From Thereva unica (Eukaryota > Arthropoda > Insecta > Diptera > Therevidae), in the NCBI GenBank assembly GCA_949987705.1, contig OX465284.1, positions 110,963,163 to 111,027,162 of the forward strand: a stretch of 64,000 nucleotides of DNA, written 5' to 3'. Positions within the stretch are counted from its first letter, which is position 1. Every line of letters begins with the position of its first letter. Below the pieces are notes generated by a model. That model did not search any database. It saw only the letters and a program-made list of their open reading frames with translations, and was not told the origin of the DNA. The translations under genes were made by a program, and so were the position numbers. Of this stretch, positions 59,461 through 64,000 are shown one piece after another.

Positions 59461-60308
59461 CAGAGTTTACCCTGAGTTTACTGCGATTAAGCACCCATTA
59501 GCCCTAACTATAATGGTCTTAAGATACCTTAAGATTTTTTACGCTCCTATGAAATGTCATAATACCAACTATAATGGCCTTAAGCAATCTTTCGTTAACT
59601 TTTCCAATCTTTCGTCAAGTCTTTAATGTACGGTAACGAGCGTACAAATCTTAAGCAATCATAAGAAAAGTGTAATTTTCGTTAGTGTTTCTAGTTGCAG
59701 AAAACGTTTTTTTTGCAAAATGAATAATGTGGAGTTATTAAATAATTTGGCGTTATTAGTGAAATTGGTAGAAGATGTGAAAAAAAACTTAGATCGTGTT
59801 GTGTAAGAAAAATAAATAGAGACAATAAAAAAACAGTTTTGAACTAATTCAATCAGTTCTTCATTAAAACTATTGTTAATTTCCATTTTTTTAATTTATT
59901 GGACGCTTTCCCAGACTCGATTTGTTTACCTTTTACAAATGTCAAAACGTCTTAAGGCTATTATAGCTGAGCTTAAGATTTGACAGATAATTAACCAGTC
60001 TTAAGAGAATTTGACGAAGAATCTTATGATGTCTTAAGATCATTATAGTTAGGGCTGAAACAGGTTTAAGTAAAGTTTCGTTAAATCTAAGAAAACTCGA
60101 CGCAACCAGTAAAGAAAGTTAAGCTGGGTTTTAGCATGTGCGTGTGTATGAGTATCTTTTATTGAACATATACCAGCGGCGACGCAATTTAAAATTGATT
60201 ATCTGTCACTTCACTGGGAACCATCATGAAAACAGCATCGAGTTAACTTGAGAGAAAATGCTTTCTGTTTACTCAACGAAAACTCGACCTTGGCTCATGG
60301 AAACACAG
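59449..60308. mobile_element. Element Z, copy 2, split by a 555-bp MITE
   Basis: In reverse orientation to 48556-48840. It starts GTTTCCATGCAGAGTTTACC and CTGAGTTT at about 59453, is interrupted at 59500, and resumes at 60056 with AACAGG..., then GAAAACTCGACGCAACCAG, GAGTTAACTTGAGAGAAAAT and ends CGACCTTGGCTCATGGAAAC. Confidence 0.7.
59501..60055. mobile_element. 555-bp MITE, TIR GCCCTAACTATAATGRTCTT
   Basis: The ends GCCCTAACTATAATGGTCTT at 59501 and AAGATCATTATAGTTAGGGC at 60055 are inverted repeats with one difference. CTTAAG motifs are repeated subterminally on both sides. The flanks are TTA (left) and TGA (right), a possible decayed 3-bp duplication. It interrupts element Z copy 2. No coding capacity. 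Confidence 0.88.
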
Positions 60309-60453
60309 TAATGGTTATGCCGTATGGTTCAAAATATCTCCTTTTTATATGGAAAAACTTCGGGTTAGCGAAAGACAATACTTAAAAGCGTTCTTAATCC
60401 TGTATTGAACACTCGAATCAGGCCACACCAGCAATTACTTCGTTTATGACTGG

Positions 60454-60654
60454 GGCCCCTGTGCTGAAAATCGAGTCGTCACGACACGACAAGTCGTTTG
60501 AGTTGACGAAAGTGACGTTTCAGTCGAATCACGACTTTCAGCACAGGAGACTAAACTCAACTTACCCTGTAGTGAAAGTCGTAATTCTACTGAAGCGTCC
60601 CTTCCACTCAAACGACTTGTCACGAAACACGACTTGACTTTTACCACATGGGGC
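60454..60654. mobile_element. GCCCCTGTGCTGAAAGTCG MITE family, copy 3
   Basis: The left end GGCCCCTGTGCTGAAAATCG and right end TTTACCACATGGGGC pair imperfectly. The internal CGACTTTCAGCACAGGAG (about 60530) and CCTGTAGTGAAAGTCG (about 60565) repeat the terminal motif, giving the same double-unit layout as copy 1. Confidence 0.72.
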
Positions 60655-60659
60655 TAGGT

Positions 60660-60937
60660 TCAACCCAATCATAAACAGGGGTCGAGTTGGAACTGGGTAC
60701 TTTCAACCCACCTCAGCTGTCCTAACTGGGTCAAGTTGATATTTCGCCTCATATAGGCGGGTTGAGTTGTAATTGGGTTCAAGTGACATTTGATTTGGCG
60801 TTACTTTTCACACAAAAATTTGAGGTTATGTTTTGATTTCAGTTCAACTCTATTTCAACCCAAAGTGAACTCAACTCGACATCATATACGGTGGTCGAAA
60901 TTTCAACTCAATCTCGACTCAAATTTTCAACGGTGTA
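60660..60937. mobile_element. TTGAGTTGAAATTTCGA-family MITE, second locus
   Basis: It contains CAACCC/GGGTTG repeats in both orientations (60661, 60713, 60758, 60858) and ends CGAAATTTCAACTCAATCTC...TTTTCAACGGTG near 60937, the reverse of the 58457 element's start. Left boundary uncertain. Confidence 0.5.
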
Positions 60938-60949
60938 AGTGTTCTCTAG

Positions 60950-61233
60950 AAAGCCAAGAAAGAATAAACGACGAAATCAGACGAAGGAAATGGAATTGGA
61001 TTGGCCCCAACTTGCGACGCGAAAACACAAATCTAGCCAAACAGGCCCTTGACTGGAACCCGCAAGGAACCCGTCAAGTCGGCAGACCTAGAACAACGTG
61101 GGCAAGCACCCCATTAGCAGAGGCCGCAACAACTGGGAGATGCTGCTCAGAGCTGTCGCGCAAAACAGTCAGCTGGAGGGCAGCTGCTTCCTCCCTATTT
61201 ACCATGAGGGATTAAAGGAGCGTAATAATAATA
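60950..61233 (+). pseudogene. Non-LTR retrotransposon C-terminus, LINE tail 3
   Basis: SQERINDEIRRRKWNWIGPN then LRRENTNLAKQALDWNPQGT then RQVGRPRTTW is the RT-distal C-terminal region of a LINE (family pattern RRW.WIGH.LR...A..WNPQG.R..GRP..TW). It continues to a stop in CCATGAGGGATTAA and a 3' tail GCGTAATAATAATAT. This is the longest of three copies and shows that tails 1 and 2 are its extreme 3' end. Clade not certain (RTE-like is my best guess). Confidence 0.75.
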
Positions 61234-61239
61234 TGATAA

Positions 61240-61500
61240 ATCTCACGTAACATTAGTGGTGTCTACCCCCTTAGTTTTGCCAGCAAAAATAAGATAAAAT
61301 TGAACCCCTCCATCCCGTACAACTGCTTACGTAATACTTGAATGTCCCCTAAGCTGACACGATTATGTTATATGACCATATGCAATGTGACAACCCATTG
61401 TATTCATGCTAATCGGGCATTGATAAACGATACATAATTTATTAAAAAGTCGCTTTCAAGAAAAATTACTTCATATTTTTTTTTACAAAGAAAAACAAAA
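61240..61500. other. Gene-free gap between LINE tail and PAK1IP1
   Basis: AT-rich sequence with no recognised feature. It is the 3' flank of the - strand gene. Confidence 0.5.
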
Positions 61501-61502
61501 CA

Positions 61503-61508
61503 TTTATT
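61503..61508 (-). terminator. Poly(A) signal AATAAA for the PAK1IP1-like gene
   Basis: TTTATT on the + strand is AATAAA on the - strand, 26 nt past the stop codon at 61535-61537, giving a very short 3' UTR. Good hexamer and position; cleavage site not determined. Confidence 0.6.
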
Positions 61509-61534
61509 CTGAGCTATAATATTACTATAATTCA

Positions 61535-62366
61535 TTACATACTTGGAATCCCGCTTGGCTTTAATAACTTAACCTTCTTCACTTTCTTATCTAACTTTAT
61601 CTTTCGCCTGTCCTTCAACTCTCCAATTGTTGGACAAACGTGTTTCTTTGATTTAATTTCATTACATGGCGCAATATTCTTTTTGGTAAGTTTTTGTGAC
61701 TTTTTATTTTCTCCAGATGCCATTCGTAACACTCCTTTCTCATTATCATCTTCAATAAGTTTCTGTTTATCTTCTACATCCTCGATTGTTAATTGTTTCT
61801 TCACTTTAGATGTTATATTTTCATTTCTTGATGATATTTGCGTGTCAGATTGACTACCTTTTCGCTTTTTTGTGCTAATTGAAGACTCTTCCCAACCACT
61901 TATGTCATTCAACTTATTCTGTCTCATCTGAAATTTTAAATTGCTTTCCTTTTTATATTTTGTTCTATCATTATTATTATTTGATACAAGGAATTCCTGT
62001 TTATTTTTTTTATTTTTTACAGGATTGTGTCGCATTATTTGTGGTTCGGTATTAGTTTTTTGATTATTTGGAATTGCCTTGTTTGGAATTTTATTAGACG
62101 AAAAAATTATTTCTAAGTCATCATCATCACCTTCATATTCGATAGATACACTTCCGACATTAGCAGGTTTCGCATGATCATTCACTGAAGTTTTTTCCAC
62201 TTCTTGTACTTTCTCTTCTTCTTCCCGCTTCAAAATGTAATCATCATCAAACTGATTTAAATCGAGTAAACCAATACAAATCGGACGAACGTTCATTTTT
62301 GTCGAGCAAATTCTCTTCCATATTTGATTTATTCGTTCAAAGTCCCATAATATAACTTCGCCAGCG
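61535..62366 (-). CDS. PAK1IP1: PAK1IP1/Mak11-like WD40 protein, last exon
   Basis: Acceptor AACTATTTTCCAG (read on -) at 62367. The exon starts by completing a Ser codon, then AGEVILWDFERINQIW finishes the last WD repeat. The remaining ~250 residues form a charged tail: an acidic patch (EYEGDDDDLEI), then Lys/Asn/Ser-rich sequence ending KLDKKVKKVKLLKPSGIPSM and TAA. Human and yeast relatives also end in a basic tail used for nucleolar targeting, but this one is longer than I recall. No frame damage is seen. Confidence 0.88.
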
Positions 62367-62422
62367 CTGGAAAATAGTTGGAATTTATAAAAAAACATAT
62401 CGTATTAAATTTTCCTGCCTAC

Positions 62423-62499
62423 CTTGAAGCTGTTACTATAATATCGTTAACGAGAGCAATACCTTTAACACGTTCCTTATGAGCTTCAAATAACTTCAC
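62423..62499 (-). CDS. PAK1IP1: PAK1IP1-like, penultimate exon
   Basis: A 77-nt exon between short introns of 69 bp (62500-62568) and 56 bp (62367-62422). Acceptor TTATTTCTAG, donor CAAG|GTAGGC. It encodes VKLFEAHKERVKGIALVNDI and IVTAS, the 'AH..RVK.....D.IVTASS' start of the last WD repeat. Phases 0 in and 2 out join its neighbours in frame. Confidence 0.9.
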
Positions 62500-62568
62500 C
62501 TAGAAATAAAAACATTGAAATTAGTCATTTAGTTTTCTTTCTTTTAAAAAGTATTTCCAAGTACATAC

Positions 62569-63084
62569 ATCGTTTGCAGTATTATCATTAACAGGAACCA
62601 TCATTATTTTCCCATTTTCTAGGCCTACAGCAAGAAGTTCATTGCTTAACCAACACACGGCCGTGGGCTTAGCTTCGCATGCCTGCTCTTTCGTCAACCC
62701 AGCCGTTGAAAGACTCCAAATTTCGACAGCACGAGCTGTGCTTAAACAAAAATAATCTCCATCTGTGGACCAAGCCAAGCAATCGGGTGTCCTTCCTTGA
62801 TTTTTAGGATTTTTCAAGTTATGAGTGTAGGCTACACGGCCTTTCACTAAATTCCAAGTGCGAAGGGTTAAATCATTTCCCAACGTTAAAGCCAATTTTC
62901 CGCTAGGGTGGCAACTAATTTCTGTAACAGCCGAGCCTGCATGTGCCTTCTCCCATGTCGCTTCCTTTTGCCAGGATCCAACACGAACTGCACACATTTT
63001 GCCATCGTTGCTTCCCGATAGGATGTGTGTTGATTTTGGCGTGAAGGCTACGCTATTTACTTGTTCCTCATGGAAATCTAGAGT
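62569..63084 (-). CDS. PAK1IP1: PAK1IP1-like, WD40 repeat exon (first visible exon)
   Basis: Acceptor CTCTGTTTTAG at 63085, donor GAT|GTATGT at 62568. The 172 codons start TLDFHEEQVNSVAFTPKSTH and contain successive WD repeats: residues about 4-36, 46-82 (ISCHPSGKLALTLGNDLTLR + TWNLVKGR, the family hallmark), 95-120 (CLAWSTDGDYFCL) and 134-165. The family (PAK1IP1 in animals, Mak11 in yeast) acts in nucleolar 60S ribosomal subunit assembly. Because the exon opens inside the propeller with a splice acceptor, about the first 100 residues must be encoded upstream (> 63085). I did not find them before 64000. Confidence 0.9.
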
Positions 63085-63539
63085 CTAAAACAGAGAAATT
63101 GCATTGCAGTCACTTAAATTATGCAAAAAGTTTAATTACTACAAAGTATTTTCGATTATTTATAATTGAGGAGTGTCTTTTCAAAAGGGGATATTTACGT
63201 GTGATTGCTTTTTTCAGAAAATAAAGAAAACTGATTGTGGAACTTCCATAGGTCTGCAGAAAAGTAGAATCTCTGTGTAGGTACAGTACCCCCTCCAATT
63301 GCGCGGTAGATATGTTCTACAAAAACAGCGCGCAAACCGAAATCGCGCACTCTGAATCCTGCTTTGTATGAATTATGGGATTAGATTCCAGATGTTAGAT
63401 AAAATGTAAAAAAGCTGAACAAAAGCACTCTTAAATTTAACTCTACTACCAACGAATAATGGTCAAACCGTGGCCGCGCTCGTCTTTCGAAAGAACTCTC
63501 TTTACTTTTACTTTTGCACTGAAACTTAGGAAACTTAAC
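63085..63539 (-). other. PAK1IP1 intron or upstream flank
   Basis: By the acceptor at 63085 this is intron on the - strand. No further WD40 exon, donor with plausible coding, or TIR element was recognised. Confidence 0.5.
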
Positions 63540-64000
63540 TTATATATCTACAATGGCCCATTTTACACGATGAAGCACAAGGAAACGTCGCTTTGCCACT
63601 TCTCTTCAAAGTTGTGATCGATGCAATTATGCGTGAAGCATTCGATGGACAACTCTGAGTTCGATACGACGACAACCACTTCGTAATCGGCTTAATGTTC
63701 GTCGACAATAGCGTCGCCTTCGCTGACACGGATGCCGAAACAACAGACATCTTATACCACATCGCCCAATCATACGGGTTAAAAATCGATCTGACCAAAA
63801 TGCTCGAATCGAACAGACCAAAGTACTCACAACGGGCGGATCCAGGGCGAGTGTTCACCTCGATGGAACTCAAATCGAACAGGTTCCGATGTTCAAATAT
63901 TTGGGATTATCGGTTGAGGAAACGAAAGTGGCATCGACCTCCGACGTTCACAGCCCCATTGACCAGGCAACAGCATCGCCTCGCTCAAGTGGTGCATACG
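63540..64000 (+). pseudogene. Non-LTR reverse transcriptase fragment, runs off window
   Basis: On the + strand QGNVASPLLFKVVIDAIMRE (after HDEA) is RT motif B. Next comes FVDNSVAFADTDAETTDILY, where the family motif C reads FADD but here is FVDN. Then QSYGLKIDLTK, VLTTGGSRASVHLDGTQIEQ and VPMFKYLGLSVEETKVAS follow in another frame. At least one stop, one small deletion near TKMLESNR/TKVLTT, and the lost DD make it inactive. The remainder lies beyond 64000. It is close enough to be inserted in a PAK1IP1 intron. Confidence 0.78.

Noticed and set aside
1..64000. CRISPR arrays, bacterial operons, ribosome binding sites
   Set aside because: The window is insect nuclear DNA with spliceosomal introns; direct-repeat/spacer structure is absent.

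Overview
The window reads as insect nuclear DNA: AT-rich, intron-rich and packed with transposable elements (TEs). The anchor is the 3' two thirds of an insect nicotinic acetylcholine receptor alpha subunit, best matched from memory to the alpha7 type. Its eight exons lie on the + strand from 14791 to 35792 and splice in frame into 339 codons. They encode the end of the ligand-binding domain with the Cys-Cys pair, TM1, TM2, TM3, the cytoplasmic loop, TM4 and the stop codon. The 5' exons were not found and probably lie before base 1. A second gene on the - strand (61535-63084) is a PAK1IP1/Mak11-like WD40 ribosome-biogenesis protein with short introns, a Lys-rich tail and a poly(A) signal; its 5' exons are not visible either. 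I could not fix the insect order from sequence alone.

Layout. 1-14790 has no recognisable exon. It holds a 1.07-kb minisatellite with a higher-order repeat (3783-4850), a G-quadruplex-like run, several terminal-inverted-repeat (TIR) elements, and a stack of nested copies of one 360-bp PIF/Harbinger-like MITE (13034-14596). Two inverted copies in that stack make a 720-bp near-palindrome ending 264 bp before a receptor exon. The receptor introns (5.9, 10.5 and 2.8 kb) carry decayed transposases, a perfect 42-bp hairpin, MITEs with clear target-site duplications and 5'-truncated LINE tails. Downstream of the receptor stop (35.8-58 kb), strand-asymmetric A-rich blocks alternate with TE islands: non-LTR retrotransposon remnants, a mariner remnant, Helitron-type helicase pieces, MITEs and a ~120-bp tandem repeat. 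58.2-61.2 kb is a Jockey-like LINE broken by MITEs. After PAK1IP1 the window ends in another non-LTR reverse transcriptase.

The two genes have no evident functional link: one is a neuronal ligand-gated channel, the other a nucleolar assembly factor. The dominant theme is a TE-saturated neuronal gene in which MITE families insert into each other and build long inverted repeats inside or beside pre-mRNA. No new biochemical system was found. The most unusual signals are the nested palindromic MITE stack, a GC-AG intron in the receptor, the hairpin families and the coding-compatible minisatellite. All family assignments are from recognition without database searching.
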